DNA of 29,964 bases, taken from a bacterium (lineage in GTDB: Bacteria; UBP15; UBA6099). Positions within the stretch are counted from its first letter, which is position 1. Each line of letters starts with the position of its first letter. Shown here piece after piece: positions 1 to 7,765 of the stretch. The position numbers were made by a program, and so were the translations under genes. The notes under the pieces were generated by a model, which saw only the letters and a list, made by a program, of their open reading frames with translations, searched no databases and was not told where the DNA came from. The stretch spans positions 1 to 29,964 of the forward strand of contig JAKQPS010000052.1 of NCBI GenBank assembly GCA_029564595.1, written 5' to 3'.

Positions 1-175
1 AACCGGGGCAATTTTCATAGCGGCGAACTGCTTCGTTGCCGCCGCATTTTTTTGTTCATGAACAATAAGTTCTATTCACTGCAAAAATGCGCCTTGCGCC
101 TCGCATTTCATCCGCTCTGAACAATCGCTCCCGAATCCTAACGACGGATTCGGGTTGAGAAAATCCGGGGCAGGG
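1..175 (-). repeat. Dispersed repeat R1, copy A (cut by the window edge)
   Basis: Noncoding copy of a repeat also found near 3690-3890, 16125-16346 and 27200-27320. It shares with the 16 kb copy the block around GCGGCGAACTGCTTCGTTGC and the block TTTCATCCGCTCTGAACAA. It ends in hairpin H2 at 130-154 (stem CCCGAATCC/GGATTCGGG, 7-nt loop). The other end hairpin is cut off by the window start. It lies just downstream of the acyl-CoA transferase gene. There is no T-run on the transcript side, so it is not a classic terminator. Confidence 0.75.
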
Positions 176-199
176 GGCGTTTTTCGCGGACGCCGAAGG

Positions 200-2098
200 T
201 CAAGTCGTCTTGTTGAAGATTTTTTCAAGAGCGACAGAGCCGAAGATGTCGCTTTCAACGATTTCGAAGCCGTTTTTTTCGAAGACATGGAGCATCGGCT
301 CGTTTTCAGACAGAGTTTCGCCTGAAAGGCCGAGGAGGCCGTGGCGGACGGCAAGCAGGTTCAGGTAGTTAAGCAGTTCCGTGCCGACGCCTTTGTTATG
401 CCAATTATCTCTTACGGCGAACGCGACATCGCCTGTGTGCGAGTTTCTGCAGATAAAATATTGTCCTATGCCGACAATCTTGTCCAATCCATCCTCGCGG
501 ATTTCCGCGAGGATGATCATCTGTTTGGTGTAGTCGATGGCGATGAATTCCTGAAGGCGCTCGTGGGGCATGTCCTTGCGCGCGCTCATGAATCGGCGCT
601 CCATGCTTTTGTCGGACAGGGAGTAGAAGAAATCTTTCAGGGCCGGTTCGTCGCTGATGCGAACCGGGCGCAACAGAATTTCCAGCCCTGATTCGGTCGT
701 CTTGTATGTCTCAAGTTCTTCTGGATACTCGCCGGGTTTTCCGGGGACGAACATCTGGTCGCGGTAGATGAGGTTTTCCTTTTTCGCCTCTTCGACGAGC
801 CACTCCCTGAAATCCGGGTGAGCGATGGAGATGAGGGACATGGCGCGTTCGCGGATGTTCTTGCCGAGAAGGCTGGCAATGCCGTGTTCGGTGACGACGT
901 AGTGTATGTCGCCGCGGCAGATGGTGACGCCTGCGCCGTGTGAGAGGAAGGGTTTGACGCGGGATGAGGAGCCGTCGCGGGCGGTGGACTGGATGACGAG
1001 GATGGTTTTTCCGCCGCGGGAGAGGGCCGCGCCGCGCATGAAGTCCGCGCTGCCCCCGATGCCGCTGTAGAAATACTTGCCTATAGAGTCGCCGGTGGCT
1101 TGTCCGGTCAAGTCGATCTCAAGCGCGCTGTTGATAGCAGTCATATTGTCGTTGCGCGCGATGACCAGCGGGTTGTTCACGTAGTCGATGGGCCTGAACT
1201 CGATATTGCCGTTGTCGTGCAGGAAGTCGTATGTCGGGGTTGTTCCCATGCAGAAGGAGGCGATAGTCGCGCCTCTGTGCAGGTTTTTGCGGGAATTGTC
1301 GACGGCGCCCGACTTCATCAGTTCGACAAGGCCGTCCGTGAGAAGTTCGGTGTGAGCGCCGAGGCCGCGTTTGCCGGACAGGTTGGAGAGGATGGCGTTC
1401 GGGATGCCGCCGTAACCGACCTGAATCGTGTCGCCGTCCTGAACGATGCGGGCGACATAGTCTCCGATGCGGTTTGCGATGTCGTCCGAGACTTGCCTGC
1501 GAAATTCGATGAGAGGCTCTTCGAAGGCCACAAGGTAATCTATGTCGCTAATATTCACGAAAGAGTTGCCGGGGACGCGCGGCATTCGCGGGTTTATCTG
1601 GGCGATGACGAGGCGGGCGCGCTCTACGGCGGCCATGCCGATATCGACGCTTATGCCCAAGCTCATGCGGCCTTGTTCGTCCGGCGGGGAGGTCTGGATG
1701 AGAGCCACGTCTATGGGGATAAGCCCGCTGCGGAACATGTCGGGCGTGCGGGACAGGAACACGGGCGAGTAGTCGGCCATGCCCCGGTTGACTTTCTCGC
1801 GGGTGGTTTCGCCGATGAAGAAGGAGTTGTGGCGGAAGTTCCTTTTGAATTTTTCGTCTGTATAGGGGGCGACCCCGAGGGTCCAAACGTGAAACACCTC
1901 GGCGTCGAAGAAAGCCTTCGGATTCTCGTCAATATACTTGATTAGAGCGCCGACAAGATACTGAGGCTCGCCGCAGGCTGTCCCTATAAAAATCCTGTCT
2001 CCCCGGTTGATTCGGCTGAAAATTTCAGGCTCGGACGCGAACTTTGCCGGATACTTTAGCTTGAGCGTGTCCAAATCAAAATCGGGATAGTAGGACAT
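200..2098 (-). CDS. Acetyl-CoA hydrolase/transferase family protein fused to a C-terminal GNAT domain
   Basis: A 632-residue protein. Residues 1 to about 450 match the acetyl-CoA hydrolase/4-hydroxybutyrate CoA-transferase family: it has the YGGIPNAIL stretch, HTELLTDGLVELM, SALEIDLTGQ, FYSGIGGSADFM, and VVTEHGIASLLGKN followed by AHPDFREWL. These enzymes move CoA between acetate and other short acids in the cytoplasm. After a short linker, residues of about 475-630 form a GNAT acetyltransferase-like domain with the acetyl-CoA loop VRDNWHNKGVGTELL. The fusion architecture is known in anaerobes; what the GNAT part acetylates, or whether it only senses acetyl-CoA, is not known to me. The start is ATG at 2098 with GGAG nine bases upstream. 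It follows the CoA-transferase A/B genes on the same strand after 92 bp that contain an imperfect GC-rich hairpin, so it is probably in the same operon. Confidence 0.93.
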   Translation of the reverse strand: MSYYPDFDLDTLKLKYPAKFASEPEIFSRINRGDRIFIGTACGEPQYLVGALIKYIDENPKAFFDAEVFHVWTLGVAPYTDEKFKRNFRHNSFFIGETTREKVNRGMADYSPVFLSRTPDMFRSGLIPIDVALIQTSPPDEQGRMSLGISVDIGMAAVERARLVIAQINPRMPRVPGNSFVNISDIDYLVAFEEPLIEFRRQVSDDIANRIGDYVARIVQDGDTIQVGYGGIPNAILSNLSGKRGLGAHTELLTDGLVELMKSGAVDNSRKNLHRGATIASFCMGTTPTYDFLHDNGNIEFRPIDYVNNPLVIARNDNMTAINSALEIDLTGQATGDSIGKYFYSGIGGSADFMRGAALSRGGKTILVIQSTARDGSSSRVKPFLSHGAGVTICRGDIHYVVTEHGIASLLGKNIRERAMSLISIAHPDFREWLVEEAKKENLIYRDQMFVPGKPGEYPEELETYKTTESGLEILLRPVRISDEPALKDFFYSLSDKSMERRFMSARKDMPHERLQEFIAIDYTKQMIILAEIREDGLDKIVGIGQYFICRNSHTGDVAFAVRDNWHNKGVGTELLNYLNLLAVRHGLLGLSGETLSENEPMLHVFEKNGFEIVESDIFGSVALEKIFNKTT

Positions 2099-2190
2099 AG
2101 CGGAAATCTCCGGCCGTCGCGGCTGACGGAGTCGCGACCGGCAGGCATATTATAATGAAACGAAAGACAAGCGCCCGCCGCGCGGCTGGT

Positions 2191-2865
2191 TCACGAAACA
2201 GAAAGCGGCCAAGCGGAGACGTTGCGGACGATTAGCTGCGGCTCAGTGAGTTCCTGAATCTGAGCCGGGGTCCAGCCGGGGGCGGTTTCGCACAGTTCAA
2301 GTCCTTCGGCGACAACCTTAATCACCGCGATGTCGGTGACGATGACGGAGACGCATTGTTTCGCGGTGAGCGGATACGAGCACTCTCGGACGATGCGGGG
2401 CCGGCTGTCGTTGGTGACGTGTTTCATCATGACAACCACCTTGCGGGCGCCCGCCGCCAAATCCATCGCGCCGCCATAGCTTCCCAACTTCCTGCCGGGA
2501 AGTTTCCAATTAGCAAGGTCTCCCTTTTCGGAGACTTGAAAAGCTCCGAGCACGGTGGCGTCCAGATGTCCGCCCCGTATCATGTCGAAAGAGGTCGCGC
2601 TGTCCATGAATGAAGCTCCGGCGGAGACGGTGACATGTTCGTCGCCGGCGTTGCCGAGGTCTTTGTCTTCCATGCCCGGCTCCGCGCGGGGGCCGACTCC
2701 GAGGATGCCGTTCTCCGCCTGAAACATCACCTGCTTGCCTTGTCCCATGTGGTTCGACACCAGCATTGGCATGCCTATGCCCAAGTTCACGAAGCAGTCG
2801 CCGCTCAGCTCTAGCGCCACGCGCCGCGCCATTATTTCATCAGACATCATTTCGCCCATGATCAT
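2191..2865 (-). CDS. scoB: 3-oxoacid CoA-transferase, subunit B
   Basis: About 224 residues, the normal size for the beta subunit. It carries the family signature FVNLGIGMP near the N-terminus and QAENGILGVGP, whose Glu is the catalytic residue that forms the CoA thioester intermediate in this family. DMIRGGHLDATVLGAFQVSE and GSYGGAMDLAAGARKVVVMMKH are also typical. With subunit A it transfers CoA between a dicarboxylate or acetate and a 3-oxoacid such as acetoacetate; the exact substrate cannot be read from sequence. The reading frame is open upstream to 2910, but I place the start at ATG 2865: it overlaps the TGA of subunit A (TGATG) and has AGGAAAGG seven bases upstream, whereas the upstream extension MRIRPPHSP lies inside subunit A. 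The symbol could equally be atoA. Confidence 0.94.
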   Translation of the reverse strand: MIMGEMMSDEIMARRVALELSGDCFVNLGIGMPMLVSNHMGQGKQVMFQAENGILGVGPRAEPGMEDKDLGNAGDEHVTVSAGASFMDSATSFDMIRGGHLDATVLGAFQVSEKGDLANWKLPGRKLGSYGGAMDLAAGARKVVVMMKHVTNDSRPRIVRECSYPLTAKQCVSVIVTDIAVIKVVAEGLELCETAPGWTPAQIQELTEPQLIVRNVSAWPLSVS

Positions 2866-3551
2866 CACGCAACCTTTCCTGTTGGGACTATGCGGCGGAC
2901 GAATACGCATGGGGTCATCACTTCGTCAGGGTCGATGCCGCCGACATCCACAAGGTTCTCGACTTCGGCAATGGTGGTTCTTGAAGCCATAGCCATTATC
3001 GGATTGAAGTTTCGAGCGCTCATGCGGTAGACGAGATTGCCGAGTGCGTCCGCGCGGTGGGCCTTTATGAGAGAGAAGTCGGCCTTGAGCGCGTGTTCGA
3101 GTATCATCTCGCGCCCGCCGACGACGCGGACTTCCTTTCCGTCGGCGGCCTCGGTCCCGACTCCGACAGGGGTGTAGAAAGCGCCTATCCCGGCCCCGCC
3201 GGCGCGTATCCTTTCAGCAAGCGTGCCCTGCGGCACAAGCTCCACCTCGACAATGCCGTCCATAGCCGCCCGCTCTAGCAGGCTCACTTTTTTCGGCGAG
3301 CCGAACACCGCGAAACAGGTGATGACTTTCTTGACCATGCCCGCTTCGATGAGGATGTCGACGTCGATGGGATTCTTCCATCCGCCGCTCGCGTCGTTTC
3401 TGACTATAGTGAGTTTTTTCGGCCCCTTTTCCCGAAGAGCCAGAAGGAGTTGGGAAGGAGTGCCTCTGCCGGTGAAACCGCCAACCATGACTGTGGCCCC
3501 GTCGCCGATGTCGGCCACAGCTTCCGCGCAACTTTCAAAGACCTTGCTCAT
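2865..3551 (-). CDS. scoA: 3-oxoacid CoA-transferase, subunit A
   Basis: A 228-residue alpha subunit of a family I CoA-transferase. Seen in the sequence: the N-terminal glycine loop VMVGGFTGRGTPSQL, the block LVPQGTLAERIRAGGAGIGAFYTP, and ALKADFSLIKAHRADALGNLVYR, all characteristic of the A subunit. It forms the heteromeric enzyme with the next gene, whose start codon overlaps this stop codon, so the two are translationally coupled. The loop reads GGFTGRGTP rather than the commoner GGFGLCGIP, which may reflect a different acid partner. Start ATG at 3551 has a G-rich SD (GGGGG) about six bases upstream. It is the first gene of the minus-strand CoA-transferase operon. Confidence 0.94.
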   Translation of the reverse strand: MSKVFESCAEAVADIGDGATVMVGGFTGRGTPSQLLLALREKGPKKLTIVRNDASGGWKNPIDVDILIEAGMVKKVITCFAVFGSPKKVSLLERAAMDGIVEVELVPQGTLAERIRAGGAGIGAFYTPVGVGTEAADGKEVRVVGGREMILEHALKADFSLIKAHRADALGNLVYRMSARNFNPIMAMASRTTIAEVENLVDVGGIDPDEVMTPCVFVRRIVPTGKVA

Positions 3552-3689
3552 GAGAAACCCCCGTTGCCCTTGTTCTCTTCGCGCCGAAAACCGGATTTGT
3601 TTTCCCGGCGCGACGAGACGGGCAGATGCGCATGCCGAACCGCGCCGGATTATACTTGAGCCGGCGTAAAAATCAAGAAATATTTAAAT

Positions 3690-3890
3690 CGCGAATCCGC
3701 CGGATTTCAGCGCGGTTGTTCAGAGCGGATGAAATTAGAAACGCAATGCGCGTTTTTCTGGCAGGCGAGGGTTTGCCCCGTCCGAAATGCCGCCGCTGTC
3801 AGGAGCGGAAAAGAGCCTCAGCGGAACAAAAGAAGTTGCGACAACAAAATAGTTCCCGGCCATGAAAAACGCTCGGTTCGTCGGCTGTAA
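3690..3890 (+). repeat. Dispersed repeat R1, copy B (degenerate)
   Basis: Contains the shared core TTGTTCAGAGCGGATGAAA at about 3716, then CGCAATGCGCGTTTTTC, a GC-rich middle, and at the far end CATGAAAAACGCTCGGTTCGTC, matching the ends of the better kept copy at 16125-16346 in the same order. Both end hairpins are decayed here. It lies upstream of the CoA-transferase operon in a stretch without genes. Confidence 0.65.
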
Positions 3891-4358
3891 CGCTAATCTA
3901 ATAAAAACGCGGCGTTTTTTTGCGCATGGTCTCGCACCTAGCTGAACGGCATTGTCCACACCCGTTATTCGCGCGAAAAATCATTTGCGAGGAAGAGGCT
4001 GTTGAAAAAGCCGGGAACAGCCTCGTTGCGGCGTTTTACGAAGCGTTTTGGGGCAAAAGCATCAGGATTTCCGCGACAGAATGACATTCAGCAACTCTGT
4101 TGTCCCTTGCCGCCTTCCAACGCCTTTTTTCAACAGCCTAGAGACAGGATGTTGCGCCGCATGCAGTATATTCATCCATTCATCTTCAGCGAATAGCGAA
4201 GCTTCAAGCGCTGCCGCCGTGAAAAGAAAACGCCTATGCGAAATACAAAATGGAGCTGCTCATTCGTAATAAACAAAAAAACTTATGAGTAAAACAAACA
4301 CCTTCGCGCGCGGCGCGCGATCAGATGATTCGAAGCAACTAATATCAAGACAATATGG
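3891..4358. other. Gene-free stretch
   Basis: About 470 bp between repeat copy B and the Lys-rich microprotein gene. Open frames here are short and lack recognisable motifs or good ribosome sites. Two short AT-rich blocks are present. I see no RNA gene, no strong terminator and no recognisable coding remnant. Confidence 0.5.
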
Positions 4359-4466
4359 CTATTTAGATTTCTTAGCCGGCGACAAAGCGGACGGCTTAGG
4401 CGCGACAATTTTTTTGTCAGCTTTTTTTTTCTTTTTTTCTTTCTTTTTCGGACTCTTGTCTCCCAT
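4359..4466 (-). CDS. Lysine-rich 35-residue microprotein (MGDKSPK type)
   Basis: A 36-codon frame encoding a protein that begins MGDKSPKKKEKKKKKADKK and ends APKPSALSPAKKSK. The start is decided by a perfect AGGAGG seven bases upstream of ATG 4466; that is the best ribosome site in this part of the window and argues strongly for real translation. Very short Lys-rich proteins beginning MGDKSPK or close variants recur in many bacterial phyla as hypothetical proteins; I know no established function. It is strongly basic, predicted disordered, and has no membrane segment or signal peptide. Binding to nucleic acid or ribosomes is only a guess from charge. A sigma-70-like promoter and a dyad lie just upstream. 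It stands alone, with no co-oriented neighbour close by downstream. Confidence 0.8.
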   Translation of the reverse strand: MGDKSPKKKEKKKKKADKKIVAPKPSALSPAKKSK

Positions 4467-4492
4467 GACAATACCTCCTGTTCAATATATAT

Positions 4493-4521
4493 AACATACT
4501 CTTTAGCCGCGCCTTTGTCAC
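4493..4521 (-). promoter_or_regulatory. Candidate sigma-70-type promoter of the Lys-rich microprotein
   Basis: Reading the minus strand: GTGACA at 4521-4516, a 17-base spacer, then TATGTT at 4498-4493, about 27 bases before the start codon. The -35 is one base and the -10 two bases away from consensus. The SD AGGAGG follows directly. Confidence 0.45.
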
Positions 4522-4524
4522 TTC

Positions 4525-4552
4525 TTTCAAAGAAACCAATTATTCTTTGAAA
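4525..4552. repeat. 10-bp perfect dyad upstream of the microprotein promoter
   Basis: Arms TTTCAAAGAA and TTCTTTGAAA with an 8-base spacer. It is centred roughly 20 bases upstream of the -35 box, a position where an activator could bind. It has no flanking T-run that would make it a convincing terminator. Confidence 0.5.
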
Positions 4553-4724
4553 TTACCCATGAATTGTTGCTGTTTTCGCTCATGCACACAAGAAAAAATT
4601 TGCATGGCACACAAACGGGCGGGTAGAATCAATTAAGAACTGGCATATTAAGCAGGCGCGCGGTTTCAGCGCCCGGCAACTGAGGCAATTGGGTGGCAAC
4701 CCGGCCTCCGCTTCATCCGCTTTG

Positions 4725-5213
4725 TTATTCACTCAGTATGGACGCGATGTCATTTGTGAACTCAATCGTCATGCGCTCTATTTGCTTTCGCAGTTCCTCG
4801 GGATGGTCAAAATCCGGGTTCTCGACCATTGTGGATTCAATGATGGAATCGGCTCCCGGAAGAACTTGCGACAGTTTATATTTTCCTATATTTTTGCGCT
4901 TCATTAGATTGATGTATTCAGCCTGAATCTTTCTGTTGCTTCCGCTCAGCCAAACATCGAATCTGCTCTCTTCATGCAAATACACAACGGCGATTTTCAG
5001 ATTCTTGTTCTTCAAGTCCGAAGGGGTGAAAGCGAAGTATGTCATATCCATATAGCCGAAATACAATGCGCCGGCGGCAAAATCCGGATGTCTGCTTTTC
5101 AAATATGCGCTCAACCCGGACATAAATGTCATAATCCCTTTATAAGCTTTCTGAATCCGCCCTTTGCTTAGCTGAAGGTTGTATTCCCGAACATGACTAT
5201 TCATTGAGTCCAT
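4725..5213 (-). CDS. DUF7000-like protein of unknown function
   Basis: About 162 residues beginning MDSMNSHVREYNLQLSKG. The stretch IQKAYKGIMTFMSGL, then FGYMDMTYFAFTPSDLK, LKIAVVYLHEESRFDVWLSG and a C-terminal VENPDFDHPEELRKQIERMT match, from memory, a family of small soluble proteins annotated DUF7000 in clostridia and methanogens; no function is established. No signal peptide or membrane segment is seen. The frame is open to 5264, but ATG 5213 is preferred: it lies five bases past the stop of the DUF3795 gene, and GAGG in that gene's last codons supplies the SD. The two genes therefore look translationally coupled. Confidence 0.8.
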   Translation of the reverse strand: MDSMNSHVREYNLQLSKGRIQKAYKGIMTFMSGLSAYLKSRHPDFAAGALYFGYMDMTYFAFTPSDLKNKNLKIAVVYLHEESRFDVWLSGSNRKIQAEYINLMKRKNIGKYKLSQVLPGADSIIESTMVENPDFDHPEELRKQIERMTIEFTNDIASILSE

Positions 5214-5217
5214 AAAA

Positions 5218-5664
5218 CTATTCCTCGTTCCAACGATACTTTCTGTTCCGGAGCAAAGCGTCAATATTGCAATTCATGCACAGCCCGTTATGGCAACAGA
5301 TTAAGCCGTCGCAATCCGGGCAGCTCCACTTTGTCTTTTCTTTTTCCAAGAACATTTCCATGCCGTTCTCTTGAATGAATCTCAAGTTTTCAATCATGCT
5401 CATGTGGTATTTAGAGCGGTATCTCTTATCGAGAGATTTCAGCCTTTTGCAAGGAAAGGCTTCGCACTCATGGCAAAAACGAACGATACCCTTTCCGAGC
5501 AGTTCGCACTGATCTCCCATGTGAGCGCAATTTTCTCCTCTCGGAACACAGCCCGGGCAGTATTTCTTGTGAAAACCCTTTTTGTTCAAATCGTTTTCCC
5601 TGAATTGATAAGCGATGCATAAGGCGCAATTCATCCCGCAGGGAGCGATAAGATTGTTTTCCAT
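5218..5664 (-). CDS. DUF3795 cysteine-rich protein
   Basis: A 148-residue protein with about sixteen cysteines. The N-terminus IAPCGMNCALCIAYQF (C9, C13, C16) followed by KKYCPGCVPRG and FCHECEAFPCKRLKSLDKRY is the DUF3795 signature. The C-terminus adds a second cluster, WSCPDCDGLICCHNGLCMNCN. Such clusters should bind zinc or an iron-sulfur centre; the role of the family is not known. Start ATG 5664 has AGGAGG nine bases upstream. It is followed immediately by the DUF7000-like gene, with which it forms a two-gene operon. Confidence 0.85.
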   Translation of the reverse strand: MENNLIAPCGMNCALCIAYQFRENDLNKKGFHKKYCPGCVPRGENCAHMGDQCELLGKGIVRFCHECEAFPCKRLKSLDKRYRSKYHMSMIENLRFIQENGMEMFLEKEKTKWSCPDCDGLICCHNGLCMNCNIDALLRNRKYRWNEE

Positions 5665-5758
5665 CCCAGATTGCCTCCTAGCGCCGCCCGACTCTTATGA
5701 GGGAGCGTCTTGCGCGGATTGAAAAAACGGTCGAAAGCGCGGCGGAAGGCCGTTCGCG

Positions 5759-5971
5759 TCATGCCCCGCAGGCGGCGTCAGGCCGCAAACCGAGAAGCGC
5801 CTCGCGGCCGGAGCAACCGAAAGAGCCGCGCTCGAATGGAACCGCGAGCGGCTTATAACCCGCGGCCTCCTCGGCGTAATCTTCCACCGGCGTCATCAGC
5901 GGATACCAGTCTGCTAGGTCTCTATAGAGCCTGAGAGCTTGATTGGAAGTTGTTTCATTGTTTCTGGTCAT
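5759..5971 (-). pseudogene. Remnant of a class I SAM-dependent methyltransferase (N-terminus only)
   Basis: The frame from about 5971 reads MTRNNETTSNQALRLYRDLA, then DWYPLMTPVEDYAEEA, which is the N-terminal cap of a common group of small SAM methyltransferases (LY-x-ELA-x-W-x-x-LL-x-PEDYAEEA). Those proteins are about 250 residues long and continue with the SAM-binding glycine motif. Here similarity stops after roughly 50 residues and the frame runs on in low-complexity Gly/Arg-rich sequence to 5759. The phrase FGCSGREALLGL might be a decayed glycine motif, but I would not rely on it. There is no good SD upstream. I read this as a deletion remnant. Confidence 0.6.
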
Positions 5972-6310
5972 GCCCGGCGGCTCAGAATCCTCGCTCATTA
6001 AAATGGCATTCGGGATTCTTGCCTCCGGCGTCTGAATCATTCACATGACGCGCTATCTCGGCGGCGGCATAAGCGCGTCCGCGCGCCCATGTAAGAATCC
6101 CTCTGAATGCTAACTTGCCGCATACGAGAAATCAAGCGTCGCCGTTTCGCTAAATGCTATTTATAGCTGTTTGGAAATAAGCTATGGATGAGTCGGGGGG
6201 ATGATACGGGTGTTGTGTTGCTGCCGGGATTGTCTATTTCCTTATGCGAGCGCTATTGAGATGTCGGATATCGATTGCATTTTCAGTCGCTTTTTAAGAT
6301 AATCCCTAAA
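5972..6310. other. Gene-free stretch before the O-acetylation genes
   Basis: About 340 bp between the methyltransferase remnant and the MBOAT gene. It should hold the MBOAT promoter, but I see no convincing -35/-10 pair. No RNA gene, repeat or terminator is recognised. Confidence 0.45.
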
Positions 6311-7759
6311 ATGTTATTTATTGAGCCGACTTTCCTTTTTATTTTCCTGCCGGTGGTTCTTTTTACGGGCGTTATTTTGAGACCCGGAGCCGCAAACATT
6401 TTTCTGCTTGCGGCCAGTTTTGTTTTTTATTATATCGGAGAAAAGCAGTTTGTAATAGCGCTTTTTTCATGCGCAGTGATCAACTACATCGTCGGCCTAG
6501 CGATTGGCAGGTCTCGTGGACGTAAATCTGCTTCATGGTATCTTGCGGGGGGGATTGTTTTCAATCTCGGACTCCTCGTTTATTTCAAATATTCGGTTTT
6601 TTTCATCGACAACCTCAGATCCATGGGCGTTGTTTCCGAAACAGGCGCTGCGGGAATCGACATTCACATGCCTCTCGGCATTTCGTTTTTCACGTTTCAA
6701 GCCATTTCATACATCGTAGACATTGCCAACCGCAGAGCCGAATCTAAATCCGGCATAACAGCGGCGTCCCTGTACATCACGCTATTTCCTCAGTTGATCG
6801 CCGGGCCGATTGTGCGTTACCGTGATCTCGCGTCGCAGATTCTTTCACGCAGAATATCTGTGGAAGGGTTTTCTTATGGCGCGTTCCGCTTCGTGATGGG
6901 GATGGGAAAGAAGAAAATTATCGCCGATCCGCTCGGAGGGTGCGCAGACAAGATATTCGGCATTCCGCCGGAACACCTTACGACGCCTCTCGCATGGCTC
7001 GGAATTTCTTGCTACACGTTGCAGATATACTTTGATTTCAGCGGCTATTCTGATATGGCCATAGGAATCGGCCGCATGCTAGGATTTCGTTTTCCGGAGA
7101 ATTTCAACTATCCCTACATAAGCCGTTCTCTCAGGGAGTTCTGGCGCCGTTGGCACATTACGCTTTCCTCATGGTTCCGAGATTATGTATATGTCCCGCT
7201 GGGCGGGAACAAAAATTCAACATTCCGAACATACCTCAACCTGATAGTCGTTTTCGCTCTGTGCGGATTGTGGCACGGGGCGGAATGGAAGTTTCTGGCG
7301 TGGGGATTGTGCCACGGCGCATTTCTTATTCTCGAAAGAACGAAGGCGTTCCGCTTTTTGGAGAGTCGTGCATGGCGGTTGGGCCATTTGTATACTCTAG
7401 TTGTTGTGATGTCCGGCTGGGCGCTATTTAGAGCCGACACTTTTTCTTATGCCATATCGTTCCTCGGCGCAATGTTCGGGTTTGCGGATGGAGACGGGAT
7501 CGTTTTTAACGCGGGCCTGTACCTGAACAACGAAATCATTCTTCTGTCTATTGCCGGATGGCTGGGAGCTTTCGGCGTTGCGCCAATGGTTGCCAGCCTC
7601 ATAAAAAAAGCCGGAGCCGGATTGTTCGGAAAGGAGATCATCGCTTTTCATTATGGAATCGCCGTGGCGAAGCTTGCCGTTATCGTTTTAGTTTTCATAG
7701 CGTCTGCCATGCGAATAGCTTCGGGCACATATTCGCCATTTCTTTATTTCAGGTTCTGA
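6311..7759 (+). CDS. MBOAT-family membrane O-acyltransferase (AlgI-like)
   Basis: A 482-residue, multi-spanning membrane protein. It starts with the typical PTFLFIFLPVVL segment and contains MPLGISFFTFQAISYIVDI (about 120-138), QIYFDFSGYSDMAIGIGRMLGF (238-259), REFWRRWHITLSSWFRDYVYVPLGG (275-299) and LCGLWHGAEWKFLAWGLCHG (317-336). His322 of LWHGA is the expected catalytic histidine of MBOAT enzymes. The family moves acetyl groups across the inner membrane to exopolysaccharide or cell-wall polymers. The frame is open to a TTG at 6275, but ATG 6311 gives the standard N-terminus; neither has a good SD. The next gene starts six bases after the stop and encodes the periplasmic partner type, so the pair probably O-acetylates an extracellular polymer that is not encoded in this window. 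Confidence 0.94.
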   Translation: MLFIEPTFLFIFLPVVLFTGVILRPGAANIFLLAASFVFYYIGEKQFVIALFSCAVINYIVGLAIGRSRGRKSASWYLAGGIVFNLGLLVYFKYSVFFIDNLRSMGVVSETGAAGIDIHMPLGISFFTFQAISYIVDIANRRAESKSGITAASLYITLFPQLIAGPIVRYRDLASQILSRRISVEGFSYGAFRFVMGMGKKKIIADPLGGCADKIFGIPPEHLTTPLAWLGISCYTLQIYFDFSGYSDMAIGIGRMLGFRFPENFNYPYISRSLREFWRRWHITLSSWFRDYVYVPLGGNKNSTFRTYLNLIVVFALCGLWHGAEWKFLAWGLCHGAFLILERTKAFRFLESRAWRLGHLYTLVVVMSGWALFRADTFSYAISFLGAMFGFADGDGIVFNAGLYLNNEIILLSIAGWLGAFGVAPMVASLIKKAGAGLFGKEIIAFHYGIAVAKLAVIVLVFIASAMRIASGTYSPFLYFRF

Positions 7760-7765
7760 ACGATT

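Noticed and set aside
130-154. H2 hairpin as a Rho-independent terminator
   Set aside because: Stable stem, but no T-run follows on the transcript in this copy or in the copy at 18454-18482; it belongs to repeat R1.
1100-1945. Long plus-strand open frame of 281 codons
   Set aside because: It lies wholly antisense to the acyl-CoA transferase gene, whose domains are unmistakable. High GC makes long antisense frames common here.
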